DNA of 64,000 bases from Stenotrophomonas maltophilia (GTDB lineage Bacteria; Pseudomonadota; Gammaproteobacteria; Xanthomonadales; Xanthomonadaceae). The DNA lies in assembly GCA_002363385.1 (NCBI GenBank), contig DEVL01000002.1:223550-287549 (forward strand), written 5' to 3'. The notes beneath the pieces are model-generated. The model worked only from the letters and a program-made list of their open reading frames with translations. It did no database searches and had not been told where the DNA came from. This document shows, one piece after another, positions 16,997-26,527 of this stretch (the stretch's first letter is position 1; every line of letters starts with the position of its first letter). The translations under genes were made by a program, and so were the position numbers.

Positions 16997-18214
16997 CATG
17001 TTCGTCTTCGGCAGGAACGCCGTCGCCAGCCCGAGCAGCGGCAGGTACGAGGTGAAGTGGTAGACCCACACGATCCCATGCACGTCCGCCAGGTTGCCCA
17101 ACCCGGCCGCGCCGATACCACCGATGCCGAACATCAAGCCAAACATCAGCCCTGACACCATGCCTACACGGCCGGGCACCGCTTCCTGCGCGTACACCAC
17201 CAGCGCCGCGAACGCCGAGGACATCACCAGTCCGATCACCACCGCCAGCACCGCCGTGCCCATCAGGTTGGCGTAGGGCAGGGCCAGCGCGAACGGCGCC
17301 ACGCCCAGGAACGAGATCCAGATCACCGCCTTGCGCCCGATCCGGTCGCCGACCGGTCCGCCGATGAAGGTGCCCAGCGCGACCGAGGCCAGGAAGATGA
17401 AGAGGTACATCTGGCTCTGCTGCACGGTCAGGCCGAAGCGCTCGATCAGGTAGAACGTGAAGTAGTTGGTGAACGAGGCGATGTAGACGAACTTGGCGAA
17501 CATCAGCACCGCGATGACGGCGATGGCCTGGATCACCTTGCCGCGACTCAGCCCGACACCGTGGCCCGTGGCCAGCCGTTTCATCTTGGCCTGGCCGTGC
17601 TGGATGGTCCAACCGGTAAGGCGGAACAGCACCCAGATCGCCAGCGCCGCAGCCAGCATGAACCACGCGATCGCGCGTTGCCCGTGCGGGATGACGATGG
17701 CCGCCGCCAGCAGCGGGCCGATTGCCGAGCCGGTATTGCCGCCAACCTGGAAGGTGGACTGCGCCGTGCCGAAGCGACCGCCCGAGGCCATCCGTGCCAC
17801 GCGCGAGGCTTCCGGGTGGAAGGTGGCCGACCCGATGCCAACGATGGCCGCGGCGATGAGCAGCGTTTCGTAACGGGTCGCCATCGCCATCAGCGCAATG
17901 CCGGCAAAGGTAGCGACCATCCCGGACGGCAGCAGATAAGGCAGCGGCCGCTTGTCTGTGTACATGCCCACCCAAGGCTGCAGCAGCGAGGCAGTGACCT
18001 GGTAGACCAGGCCGATGATGCCGATCTGCCCGAAGGTGAGCGAGAACTGGCTCTTGAACATCGGATAGACCGCCGGCAGGACCGCCTGGATCATGTCGTT
18101 GAGCAGGTGGGCGAAGGCCGCGGCGCCGACGATGCGCACCGCGAAGCCCTGGTTCGGGGCGGGGCTGAGGGGTTCGGCCGGAATCACGGGCGGGGCAACG
18201 GTTTCAGGTGGCAT
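16991..18214 (-). CDS. fsr: MFS exporter, fosmidomycin-resistance (Fsr) type
   Basis: The protein has 407 residues and about 12 membrane segments. Fsr-type signatures are AAFAHLLNDMIQAVLPAVYP (TM1), GIIGLVYQVTASLLQPWVG, GSATFHPEASRVARMASGGR (loop 4-5), STFQVGGNTGSAIGPLLAA and GGPVGDRIGRKAVI. Fsr exports fosmidomycin, and homologues confer resistance to phenolics or other small molecules. It converges with the AraC gene, its likely regulator. The 229-bp region to the autotransporter start presumably holds both promoters. Confidence 0.88.
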   Translation of the reverse strand: MPPETVAPPVIPAEPLSPAPNQGFAVRIVGAAAFAHLLNDMIQAVLPAVYPMFKSQFSLTFGQIGIIGLVYQVTASLLQPWVGMYTDKRPLPYLLPSGMVATFAGIALMAMATRYETLLIAAAIVGIGSATFHPEASRVARMASGGRFGTAQSTFQVGGNTGSAIGPLLAAAIVIPHGQRAIAWFMLAAALAIWVLFRLTGWTIQHGQAKMKRLATGHGVGLSRGKVIQAIAVIAVLMFAKFVYIASFTNYFTFYLIERFGLTVQQSQMYLFIFLASVALGTFIGGPVGDRIGRKAVIWISFLGVAPFALALPYANLMGTAVLAVVIGLVMSSAFAALVVYAQEAVPGRVGMVSGLMFGLMFGIGGIGAAGLGNLADVHGIVWVYHFTSYLPLLGLATAFLPKTNMH

Positions 18215-18443
18215 GAGGGCACGATCAGGAACGGGGGAGCCCAGGCGCGCTGGCTACGCTGCAGCTGCGAGGGGAGGCAGGATGCGTAGCGTAGGCCCGA
18301 GTCCGGGTCCCGTCTCTCGCGAATTGGGCATCCGTCGTCGCGTTCAGGACATCGATGCGGCTGTGGATTTGCAACTAATTGCATATCCGCAGCAAGGCAG
18401 CGCTCCTAAAGTCGCCGGCTACATAGTGACCGGCTATTCCTGC

Positions 18444-21400
18444 ATGACCTCTCGCGCCCCCCGCCCCCTGAACCGTCTGCGCCCCCTTTCGCTCGCCATC
18501 GCGGTGGCCTGTACGTGCAGCGCGCCCGTCCTGGCGCAGAGTCTGGGGCCGGTGGTCGCCGATGGTCACCAGCTCGACGTCATCGCCGGCAGCTATGCGT
18601 CGACCGATGACGGCGTTGCCGGACATGTCTTCCACGCCCTCAACGGGGGCAGCATCGGCTCCGGCGGGCCCGTATCGCTCAACGCCATCGGTGCCAATAC
18701 GGCCGCGGCCCGCGCCGAAAGTGCAGGCACGCTCGTCTTCGCTGCGGGTGACATCACCACCTCGGGGGCCAGTGCGGTTGGGCTTTCTGTCGCCACAGGC
18801 GGCCGCATCGAGCTGCAGGCCGACGCCGCCGGGCAGGGCACGACAGTAACCACCCGCGGTCTGCGCAGCACCGCAGCCCAGATCGATGCGGGCACCCTGG
18901 TGATGCGCAATGCGACGCTGGAGACCTCCGGTGATGGCTCGCAAGGGCTGGTGGCCATCGGCAATGCGCAGGTGGACATGGTCGGCGGACGCATCCAGAC
19001 CGGCGGCAACCAGTCTCATGCAGTGATGGCAGACACCGGGAAGGTGACGCTGCGTGACGCGAGCATCCGGACCGACGGCAACAACGCCGACGGCTTGTTT
19101 GCACTCAACGGTGGGCGCATCGAGGGCGACAATCTGGACGTGAGCACCGGGGGATATGGCAGTGCCGGCGCCCGGGCGTACGTCGGCTCCACGCTGACGC
19201 TCACCAACAGCCGCATCCGCACGGAAGGAGATGGCGCGAAGGGTATTGCTGGCGGCGGCACCGTGACGCTGATCGATGCCGACGTCCACGTCTCCGGCAG
19301 CCAATCCCGCGCCGTCGATCTCAGCGGTGGCACGTTGCGCATCGAGAACAGCGAACTGCGTTCAGACCACGATCGTGGTGATGGTGTGTTCCTCTGGGCC
19401 AACAACCAGGTCGACATCCTCGGGACGACGATCACCGCGGGCCACTACGGTATCAACATCAACGGCGATGGCAGCGATGTACGGCTGAGCGACGTGGACA
19501 TCACCACGGACGGCTTCATCGGCACCGGCATCTGGCTGCCCAGTGAATCGACGTTGACCATGCAGGGTGGCAGCATCACCACCCGTAGCGATGCGGGCGT
19601 GGGCATCGACAACCGCGAAGGCCTTGCGACACTGGATGGGCTGACGATGCGAACGGCAGGCGCTTCGGCGCATGGTCTGTATGCATCCCAGGACACTGGC
19701 GGGCGGCGGCCGGTCTTCGAAGCCGATCGCGTCGACGTCACCACCACCGGCGCCGGCAGCATCGGCGCGATCGCACGTCTTGGTGGTGCCGTGCACGTGC
19801 GCGACAGCAGCCTCTTGACCACCGGCACCAAGGGGTACGGCGTGCTCAGTGGTGGCCCGGGAGAGTTGACACTTCGCAACACCCACGTGCGCACACAGGG
19901 CACGGATGCATATGCCGGCGTGGTCAATGCCAACGGCCGGCTCGACATCGATGGCGGCTCGCTGATCAGTGAGCGGCATGCCGCGTTGTGGGTGCGCACC
20001 GCACGCGAGGTGACGGTACGCAACGGCGCCCGGCTGATCGGCGGCAATGGCACGCTGATGGCGGTGGATGCGGCGTTTGCCAGCCCGTTCGAACTCCGCC
20101 TGGATCAGAATGCCCATGCGCAGGGCGATATCGTGATCACCCCGGAGGACATCGCCGCTGGCATCCCCGTCGTGGCCGACATCCGCGTGCGCCTCAACGG
20201 CCGCTCGCACTGGGTGGGTGCCAGCTCGGTAGTCAACCAGGTGGCACTGTCCGACGACAGCCGCTGGACCTTGACCGGTGACGCCAGCGTAGGCCAGCTG
20301 AGCCTGCACGACAGCACCCTGGCCTTGTCGGCAGCGGGCAGCACGACATTCAACCGACTCACTGTGTCCGGCGACGTTGATGCAAGCAACGCGCTGCTGA
20401 TTTTCAATGGGGCGCTGGGCGATGACACCTCACGGGTCGACTTCCTGCACGTGCGTGGCGATACCCGTGGCAGCGCCGGCATCCAGGTCAACAATGTGCA
20501 CGGGCTGGGCGCGCAGACGACCAACGGCATCCAGTTGATCCAGGTCGATGGCCAGTCCGATGCGGTCTACACCCTGAGTGGGCGCGCTGTGGCGGGCAGC
20601 TACGATTATTTCCTGCACAAGGGCGGTGTCACCACGCCTGGCGATGGCGGTTGGTACCTGCGTTCTGCGCTGTCGCCGACCCCGCCGGACCCGTGCGATC
20701 TCGACCCCAACGGCCCCGGCTGTGCCGAGCCGCCGCCGCCGGCGCCGTGTGAGCTCGACCCGGCCGGCCCTGGCTGCATCGGACCGGCACCAGAGCCCTG
20801 CGAGACCGATCCCGCGGGTCCGGGCTGCGGCATCATTCCACCCGATCCTTGCGAGGCCGAGGAAGGCGATGCCGACTGCAACCGTCCACGCCCGCCGCAG
20901 ATCGTGCGGCCTGAGGCTGGTGCCTACCTGGCCAACCAGGCGGCCGCCGTGTCCCTGTTCCAGCACCGGCTGCAGGACCGCGATGGCGCTGACACCATGG
21001 CCGGCGCACGCGGTGACGGTTGGCTGCGCGTCAGCAGCAGCCACACGCGGCAGGATGTCGCCGGTCAGCTTGCGCTGACGGGGCGTGCGTCGGTACTGAT
21101 GGGGGGTATGGATGTATTGCACTGGGGCGGAGCCAGCCAGGGCCGCGCCGGTGTATTGCTGGCCGCCGGGCAGTCCTCGAGCGATGTGCAGTCGCAGCTG
21201 AGTGGTTACACCGCGACGGGCACGGTAAAGGGCGCCGCTTTGGGAATCTACGCTACGTGGCTGCAGCGTCCGGACGAAGGAACGGGGGCCTATGCCGATG
21301 GCTGGATCCAGCATGGCCGCTACCGCAACACCGTGCAGGGGATCGGGCTGGCGAAGGAGCACCAGGATGCCCAGACGCAGGCCGCCTCGCTTGAGACGGG

Positions 21401-21827
21401 CTACACGTGGGCACTGCGTACGCGAAGCGGGGCCCAACTGATGGTGCAGCCGCAACTGCAGGTCATCCATACCGACTACCGCGCCGACCGTCTTACCGAG
21501 CTCAACGGCACCCAGGTGTCCACCGCTGCCGCCGGTGGGCTTTCCTCGCGGATGGGTATACGCCTGAGCGGCGACGTACGCAGCGAGGATCGTCGCGTGC
21601 AGCCGTTCATTGCTGCGCACTGGCTGCACGAAAGCGGCGGCAACCGCGTCTGGATGGACGATGCGCTGATCGAAGGCGCGGTGGCGAAGAACCGTTACGA
21701 AGTGCGTGGCGGCGCGATGCTGCAGCTTGGGAAGCGCTGGTCGGCATGGGGCGATCTTGGCCTGCAGCGTGGTGATGGCGGCTACCGCAGTGCGAGCGCA
21801 CAGTTTGGCGTCAAAGCACGCTGGTGA
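18444..21827 (+). CDS. Autotransporter (type Va) with beta-helical passenger and Cys-loop linker
   Basis: I chose the ATG at 18444, which begins a signal peptide ending in VLAQ (residue 32); the frame is open further upstream without protein-like sequence. The product has 1127 residues. The passenger (about 40-740) has imperfect repeats of the type TLTNSRIRTEGDGAKGI, pertactin/AIDA-like, predicted to form a beta-helix. Residues about 745-815 are a proline-rich linker with four Cys-bounded loops (DPxGPGC in three). The final 280 residues are the outer-membrane beta-barrel and end in FGVKARW. No protease triad is visible, so adhesion is the likely role. Confidence 0.88.
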   Translation: MTSRAPRPLNRLRPLSLAIAVACTCSAPVLAQSLGPVVADGHQLDVIAGSYASTDDGVAGHVFHALNGGSIGSGGPVSLNAIGANTAAARAESAGTLVFAAGDITTSGASAVGLSVATGGRIELQADAAGQGTTVTTRGLRSTAAQIDAGTLVMRNATLETSGDGSQGLVAIGNAQVDMVGGRIQTGGNQSHAVMADTGKVTLRDASIRTDGNNADGLFALNGGRIEGDNLDVSTGGYGSAGARAYVGSTLTLTNSRIRTEGDGAKGIAGGGTVTLIDADVHVSGSQSRAVDLSGGTLRIENSELRSDHDRGDGVFLWANNQVDILGTTITAGHYGININGDGSDVRLSDVDITTDGFIGTGIWLPSESTLTMQGGSITTRSDAGVGIDNREGLATLDGLTMRTAGASAHGLYASQDTGGRRPVFEADRVDVTTTGAGSIGAIARLGGAVHVRDSSLLTTGTKGYGVLSGGPGELTLRNTHVRTQGTDAYAGVVNANGRLDIDGGSLISERHAALWVRTAREVTVRNGARLIGGNGTLMAVDAAFASPFELRLDQNAHAQGDIVITPEDIAAGIPVVADIRVRLNGRSHWVGASSVVNQVALSDDSRWTLTGDASVGQLSLHDSTLALSAAGSTTFNRLTVSGDVDASNALLIFNGALGDDTSRVDFLHVRGDTRGSAGIQVNNVHGLGAQTTNGIQLIQVDGQSDAVYTLSGRAVAGSYDYFLHKGGVTTPGDGGWYLRSALSPTPPDPCDLDPNGPGCAEPPPPAPCELDPAGPGCIGPAPEPCETDPAGPGCGIIPPDPCEAEEGDADCNRPRPPQIVRPEAGAYLANQAAAVSLFQHRLQDRDGADTMAGARGDGWLRVSSSHTRQDVAGQLALTGRASVLMGGMDVLHWGGASQGRAGVLLAAGQSSSDVQSQLSGYTATGTVKGAALGIYATWLQRPDEGTGAYADGWIQHGRYRNTVQGIGLAKEHQDAQTQAASLETGYTWALRTRSGAQLMVQPQLQVIHTDYRADRLTELNGTQVSTAAAGGLSSRMGIRLSGDVRSEDRRVQPFIAAHWLHESGGNRVWMDDALIEGAVAKNRYEVRGGAMLQLGKRWSAWGDLGLQRGDGGYRSASAQFGVKARW

Positions 21828-21854
21828 GTAGCGGCTGTAAAACAGGGGAAGGAA

Positions 21855-22604
21855 TCATGAGCCCAGCAGCGCCGGCAACGACGAGGCCAGCAACGCGATC
21901 CCGGACACGGTGAGCAGGCTGAGCACGATCTGCCGGAACCGCAGGTCGCTGATGCCGATGTAGAGGCGGGTGCCGAGCAGGGTTGGAACCAACATGGCTG
22001 GCGCGACGATGGCGAACATCGGCAGCATCTCGCGGGTCACGATGCCGGTACCGACATAGGTGCCCATGGTCACCAGCAGCATGGACAGGTTGAAGTTCTG
22101 GACCACCGAGCGCTGCACGTCACGCTCGTAACCGCGCAGCGTGCACCACAGCGTCGGCAGGGTGCCGGTGAAGCCGCCCAGCCCACCCATGATGCCGCCG
22201 GCAAACCCGACCACGCCATCCGCTGCGCGCCCGCCCGCGGTGACACGCGGCAGCTGACGTGACAGCAGCATCGCCGGGCACCACAGCACCAGCAAGGTGC
22301 CCAGGATCGCCTTGAGCCAGTTCATGTCGAGCATGGGCAGCAGGTAGACACCCAGCGGAATGCCAGCCAGCCCACCCATAACAAAGGGCAGCAGGGTCTT
22401 CAGATTGAAGCCGCGGCGCACGGTGAAGGCCGCCAGCAGCTGGCCGGTCAGGGCGCCAAACACCGAGAGCGTGGCCGCAAGCTTCGGATCCAGCACCCAG
22501 GCCCAGAAGGACAGCGCCACCAGCCCGAACGCGAAGCCCGACAGTCCCTGCACAAAGCCCGCCACGATGGCGCCCAACGCCACCACCAGGTAGATCGAAT
22601 CCAC
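21855..22604 (-). CDS. TSUP/TauE-SafE family permease
   Basis: The protein has 249 residues and a GTG start. AAGGAG, overlapping the stop of the upstream gene, is its ribosome site. There are about eight membrane segments. VALGAIVAGFVQGLSGFAFGLVA and the second-half repeat AGGIMGGLGGFTGTLPTLW are the two family signatures. TSUP proteins move sulphite, sulphoacetate or other small organosulphur anions; which one cannot be read here. It lies 9 bp after prolyl aminopeptidase on the same strand. Confidence 0.85.
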   Translation of the reverse strand: MDSIYLVVALGAIVAGFVQGLSGFAFGLVALSFWAWVLDPKLAATLSVFGALTGQLLAAFTVRRGFNLKTLLPFVMGGLAGIPLGVYLLPMLDMNWLKAILGTLLVLWCPAMLLSRQLPRVTAGGRAADGVVGFAGGIMGGLGGFTGTLPTLWCTLRGYERDVQRSVVQNFNLSMLLVTMGTYVGTGIVTREMLPMFAIVAPAMLVPTLLGTRLYIGISDLRFRQIVLSLLTVSGIALLASSLPALLGS

Positions 22605-22613
22605 GATGACTCC

Positions 22614-23561
22614 TTACTGCGCGTCCGCGAAAGCATCCGTCGCGCGCACCAGAGCATCGGCGGTCGCCGGTTCCGTTGCGCTGTGACCGGACACTACCAT
22701 CTGCAGCGAGGCTTCGGGCCAGGCACAGGCCAGGTCCCACGCGCTGCGCGCCGGGCAGATGATGTCGTAGCGGCCCTGCACGATCACGCCCGGCAGATGC
22801 CGGATGCGGTCGATATCGCGCAGCAGCTGCGCATGATCGAGGAAGGCATGGTTGCGGAAGTAATGCGCTTCGATGCGCGCCTTGGCCAGGGTGTGTAGTG
22901 GATCATCACCCGACACGGCGTCGACGTCGTGTTCCAGCGTGGCCGCGTGATCTTCCCACCCCAGCCAGGCCTGCGCGGCGGCGATGCGGGTCGCTTCGTC
23001 CGGGCTGTCCAGACGACGCCAGTATGCGGCGATCATGTCGCCGCGTTCGTCTTCAGGGATATGCGCCTCGTAGGCCGCCCAGCGCTCAGGGAACACCCAG
23101 CGCGCACCGCCGTCGGCCTCGGCGAACCAGCGGTTCTCTTCGGCGCGGCCGAGATAGACGCCGCGCACGATGATGCCGGTGGCACGTTCTGGATGTGCCT
23201 GCGCGTACGCCAATGCCAGGGTCGAGCCCCAGGAACCGCCAAACACCAGCCAGCGCTCGATGCCGAGCAGGGTGCGGATCGTCTCGACATCCGCGACGAG
23301 GTGCTGCGTGGTGTTGTCGCGCAGTTCGCCGAACGGCATGGAGCGGCCGCTGCCGCGCTGGTCGATCAGGACGATGCGATAACGTGACGGGTCAAAGAAG
23401 CGCCGGTGGGTGGGCGATACGCCGGCACCCGGCCCGCCATGCAGGAACACCACCGGAATGCCGTCAGGAGCGCCGCACTCCTCGACAAACAAGGTGTGCA
23501 GGTCATCGACCGCCACCTGATGGGTGCGGAAGGGTGTGATCGCCGGGTAGAGCGTGCGCAT
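22614..23561 (-). CDS. pip: Prolyl aminopeptidase
   Basis: The protein has 315 residues, usual for the S33 family. HGGPG at 41-45 is the oxyanion-hole motif, DQRGSGRS follows at 67-74, and GGSWGS carries the nucleophile Ser110. GRYDIICP holds the acidic residue and SGHSA the histidine. The enzyme removes N-terminal proline from peptides in the cytoplasm. It is followed by the TSUP permease gene after 9 bp. Confidence 0.93.
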   Translation of the reverse strand: MRTLYPAITPFRTHQVAVDDLHTLFVEECGAPDGIPVVFLHGGPGAGVSPTHRRFFDPSRYRIVLIDQRGSGRSMPFGELRDNTTQHLVADVETIRTLLGIERWLVFGGSWGSTLALAYAQAHPERATGIIVRGVYLGRAEENRWFAEADGGARWVFPERWAAYEAHIPEDERGDMIAAYWRRLDSPDEATRIAAAQAWLGWEDHAATLEHDVDAVSGDDPLHTLAKARIEAHYFRNHAFLDHAQLLRDIDRIRHLPGVIVQGRYDIICPARSAWDLACAWPEASLQMVVSGHSATEPATADALVRATDAFADAQ

Positions 23562-23630
23562 GGTGGCGTCCTACGGAAAACTGACGCCACATGATACCGC
23601 CCGTGTTCGTCGAGCCGCGTCCGTGACGCG

Positions 23631-23897
23631 TCACAAAGGCGGCGGGCTTTCCCTGTCGCGCTGAACGCGTGTCCGGTACGCACGCACATTGTCGCCACGG
23701 ATCCGCCGTTCCTGCGTGCCAGTGATGGTGTCGACCTTGCGATCCGCACCGGTCACCGGTTTGGCTTCGATGGTCGTTTCGTGCTCGAAGGCATGCGATT
23801 TGTCGGTATTCCGGTAATACCGATACAACGCCCAGTACAACGCCGTTGCACCGGCGGGGCCGGCGGCAAGCAACCAGAGTCCACTGTCATCACTCAT
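23631..23897 (-). CDS. Small membrane protein of the SPFH/zinc-ribbon module
   Basis: The protein has 88 residues with one membrane segment near the N-terminus (GLWLLAAGPAGATALYWALYRYYR). A basic, charged tail follows (HAFEHETTIEAKP, TGTQERRIRG). I do not recognise a family. Its ATG overlaps the stop of the zinc-ribbon gene as ATGA, so it is translationally coupled and almost certainly part of that module. Confidence 0.7.
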   Translation of the reverse strand: MSDDSGLWLLAAGPAGATALYWALYRYYRNTDKSHAFEHETTIEAKPVTGADRKVDTITGTQERRIRGDNVRAYRTRVQRDRESPPPL

Positions 23898-25240
23898 GCG
23901 GCAGCTACCAGGAAGAAGAGAACGAGGGCTTCAATGATCGTGCCGGTGGTGAGCGCGGCCAGCAGCAGCTTCCACTGCTGCACGGGCACGCTGCCCATGG
24001 TTTCACCGGTGCGGCCATTCACCGCGATGTAGTGCAGCATGCCGCCGTTGCGGCCCGGCTGGTGATACGAGTACAGCCACACCGGCAGGTACATGGAGAC
24101 CCAGCGGGTGCCGTGCACATCCACCCGCTCGCGCTCCCAGCGCACACCGCGGTCGTACCGGCGTACCGAGCCTTCCACCTGCGCGCGGGCGATCGACAGC
24201 AGCTGATCTTCCAGGCGCGGGCGCAGCGTCTCGACGTCCACGTTGCGCTTTTCCGAGGTGAAACCGGCCAGATAGGAGGCGTTCCACTTCAGCGCATTTT
24301 TGGTGTCGAACGGCAGGATCGCGTTGATGATGTTGTTGGTGTTGGTCTGCGTATCGAGGTTGCCACGCTCGGCCGAGGATTCCATGGTGAGATCGTCCAC
24401 GGTGAAATCCACCTGCCGGTCCACCTGGTAGATATCGGCGTCGTAGTAGGTTTTCTTGTTCTTCTCGGTGCCGCGGGTGTACTGCCGTGTCTGGATCTCG
24501 CCTTTGCCGGACACGCTGGCGCTGACATTGCTGTCCACGATCATGTAAGGCAGATAGACGCCGGTGACATTCTCCGGCGTGAACTGATCCTTGAACGCCT
24601 TGAGCGCGAACAGGCGGCGCTTGTCCACGAACTGGCGGATCCGCGCGACCGCATCGTCCTTGCTGATATGGAACGGCAGTACCGCATCGGGCACCGCGCC
24701 GTTGGAGATCTGCTCGTTGACCCCGAACACATGGCGGCACCAGTGGCAGCGTGCGGTCATCGTACTTTCGGTGTTGATGGTGACTTCGGCGCCGCAACCG
24801 GTGCACTTGAAGCTCATCAGGCTGGCGGTATCGGCTTCGATGTCGCGTGCACCGGACGCAATGACCGTGCCGCGCAGCTGATCGATCCCTTCGCCAAACC
24901 CGAAGGCCTCCTCAACGCGGTCGCCATGCCATTCGTGACGGCAGAACTGGCAGATCAGCAGATCGCTACCCAGCTTGAGCCGGATATCGCTGGAGCCGCA
25001 TTTCGGGCAGCGGTTGAGGCCATCCTTGAGCTCTGCCGCCGAGGTGTCCAGGGCCACCGGGTCCGGCGCCTGCACCTCATCACGGATGGGCTGGGGCAGG
25101 GTGGCTGGATCGACCGGGAAACTGCCCGGCAGTGGTGGCACACCCCGGGGCGAGCCCGGGCCGGTGACCGGCGCCGCCGGAGAGGGCGGCAACGGTGGCG
25201 GGACCGCCGGGATCGGCGGAGGCATCTTGGGGTCGGACAT
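23894..25240 (-). CDS. Double zinc-ribbon protein with C-terminal membrane anchor
   Basis: The protein has 448 residues. The first 60 are proline-rich and disordered. Two zinc ribbons follow: Cys78, Cys81, Cys97, Cys100 (TFIIB-like) and Cys146, Cys149, Cys165, Cys168. The middle holds beta-rich sequence with GVYLPYMIVDSNVSASVSG and later MYLPVWLYSYHQP. A hydrophobic segment closes the chain (KLLLAALTTGTIIEALVLFF). This architecture resembles YdjG of Bacillus subtilis, which acts with the SPFH protein YdjI. Here the SPFH gene lies 21 bp upstream, so the same pairing is likely. Confidence 0.78.
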   Translation of the reverse strand: MSDPKMPPPIPAVPPPLPPSPAAPVTGPGSPRGVPPLPGSFPVDPATLPQPIRDEVQAPDPVALDTSAAELKDGLNRCPKCGSSDIRLKLGSDLLICQFCRHEWHGDRVEEAFGFGEGIDQLRGTVIASGARDIEADTASLMSFKCTGCGAEVTINTESTMTARCHWCRHVFGVNEQISNGAVPDAVLPFHISKDDAVARIRQFVDKRRLFALKAFKDQFTPENVTGVYLPYMIVDSNVSASVSGKGEIQTRQYTRGTEKNKKTYYDADIYQVDRQVDFTVDDLTMESSAERGNLDTQTNTNNIINAILPFDTKNALKWNASYLAGFTSEKRNVDVETLRPRLEDQLLSIARAQVEGSVRRYDRGVRWERERVDVHGTRWVSMYLPVWLYSYHQPGRNGGMLHYIAVNGRTGETMGSVPVQQWKLLLAALTTGTIIEALVLFFLVAAA

Positions 25241-25261
25241 GGTGTCGGTGCGCTCGGTGTC

Positions 25262-26401
25262 TTACAGCCCCAGCGCCTTGGCCTTGAGCTTGTCGTAGTC
25301 GTCCTGGGTGATCAGACCGAGGTCCAGCATTTCCTTGGCCTTCTTCAGCTTCGCGACCGGATCATCCGCCGCCGGCGCGACCGGCTGCTGCATGCCGCCC
25401 ACCCCGAGCATGCCCGAGGCCATGCCCACGCCGACCAGGCCGGCAGCACCGCCATTCTCGCCTGCCGACTGGATGCCTTGGGCGACACTGGCCTGCAGGT
25501 TGGAATTGCCACGTGAGCCGGCCAATGCATCGGCGCGCTGCACGGTCTTGAGCAGCTCGCGGGTGTTGGCGTCGTACTCGATCGAGACAATGGCGGTCTT
25601 GACGATGGCCAGGCCGCGGTCGGACTTCCACTGGTAACCCTGCTCGACGGCCGCGGACAGGCTCTGCGCAAAGCCGAGCGAATCCTGCTGCAGCTTGGTG
25701 ATGCGGTTGCCCTTGCCCGGATCGTTCGTATATAGGCTGAAAGCAGGCGCGAGCGAGCCGACCACTTCATTGAACAGCTGGCTGGCGGCCGCGTTGTCCA
25801 AGTCGGTGAAATCGAACACCTGGCCGGGCTGCAGGTAGCTGGCCGGTACGAAGTTCTTCACGAACAGGATCGGGTCGATGATCTTCAGCGTGTACGAGCC
25901 ACGCGTGACCGCGCCCACCTGCGTGCCGAGGAAGCCGTCGTCCCAGTAGATTTCGGACTGCGTGCCGAAGCGGTTGTCCGGCAGTTCCTTCAGTGAGACG
26001 AAGAACGCCGCCTGCTGCGACCCCGGCTGGCCACCGAACTTGAAGCGTTCCCAGCTCTGCTTGATCAGCGGGCTGACGAAACCGTCGCCGGCGAAGATCG
26101 ACTGCGAATTCAGATCATCCGAGCGCCATTCATAGCCGCCCGGTTCGGCCACGAAGCCGGTGATGGCACCGTCCTGCAACAGCAGCAGGCCGTACCCTTC
26201 GGGCACGACGATCTTCGAGCCGTTGGTGATGATGTTGGAGGAGGCGCTGGTGTTGGAGCCGCGCCCGGCATTGGTGCCACGCGGCACCGCCGCGAACAGC
26301 GCTGCCGTGGAGGGCAGGCCCGTCGGCACGGTGTAGAAATCCTTCCACTGGTCGGCCAGAACACCACCGACTGCCCCTGCCACTGCCTGACGAAGACCCA
26401 T
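25262..26401 (-). CDS. SPFH domain protein (YdjI-like) with SHOCT tail
   Basis: The protein has 379 residues. It starts MGLRQAVAGAVGGVLADQWKDFYTVP, and the SPFH (band-7) region runs from about 60 to 290 (IVVPEGYGLLLLQDGAITGF, then IDPILFVKNFVPASY). A Gly/Ala-rich segment follows. The last 30 residues (KKAKEMLDLGLITQDDYDKL) are a typical SHOCT oligomerisation motif. SPFH proteins form membrane-bound scaffolds. YdjI-type members of this group recruit PspA in Bacillus. It is the first gene of a module with a zinc-ribbon membrane protein and a small membrane protein. Confidence 0.82.
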   Translation of the reverse strand: MGLRQAVAGAVGGVLADQWKDFYTVPTGLPSTAALFAAVPRGTNAGRGSNTSASSNIITNGSKIVVPEGYGLLLLQDGAITGFVAEPGGYEWRSDDLNSQSIFAGDGFVSPLIKQSWERFKFGGQPGSQQAAFFVSLKELPDNRFGTQSEIYWDDGFLGTQVGAVTRGSYTLKIIDPILFVKNFVPASYLQPGQVFDFTDLDNAAASQLFNEVVGSLAPAFSLYTNDPGKGNRITKLQQDSLGFAQSLSAAVEQGYQWKSDRGLAIVKTAIVSIEYDANTRELLKTVQRADALAGSRGNSNLQASVAQGIQSAGENGGAAGLVGVGMASGMLGVGGMQQPVAPAADDPVAKLKKAKEMLDLGLITQDDYDKLKAKALGL

Positions 26402-26527
26402 GACCCACTCCCTGCGATTCGTGGACGGGCACCGTGCCCATCGTGCTCACCGCACTATATCAGCAGCCAGTGCGCCGGTAGTGACCCCGGGGCGGGCCAG
26501 GCAGCGTGTGCGGCTGCCCGGGGCCGA

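Noticed and set aside
23846..25516. Plus-strand open frame of 556 codons
   Set aside because: It is antisense to the zinc-ribbon and SPFH genes, which have matching domains, good start codons and operon spacing. The plus frame shows no recognisable motif.
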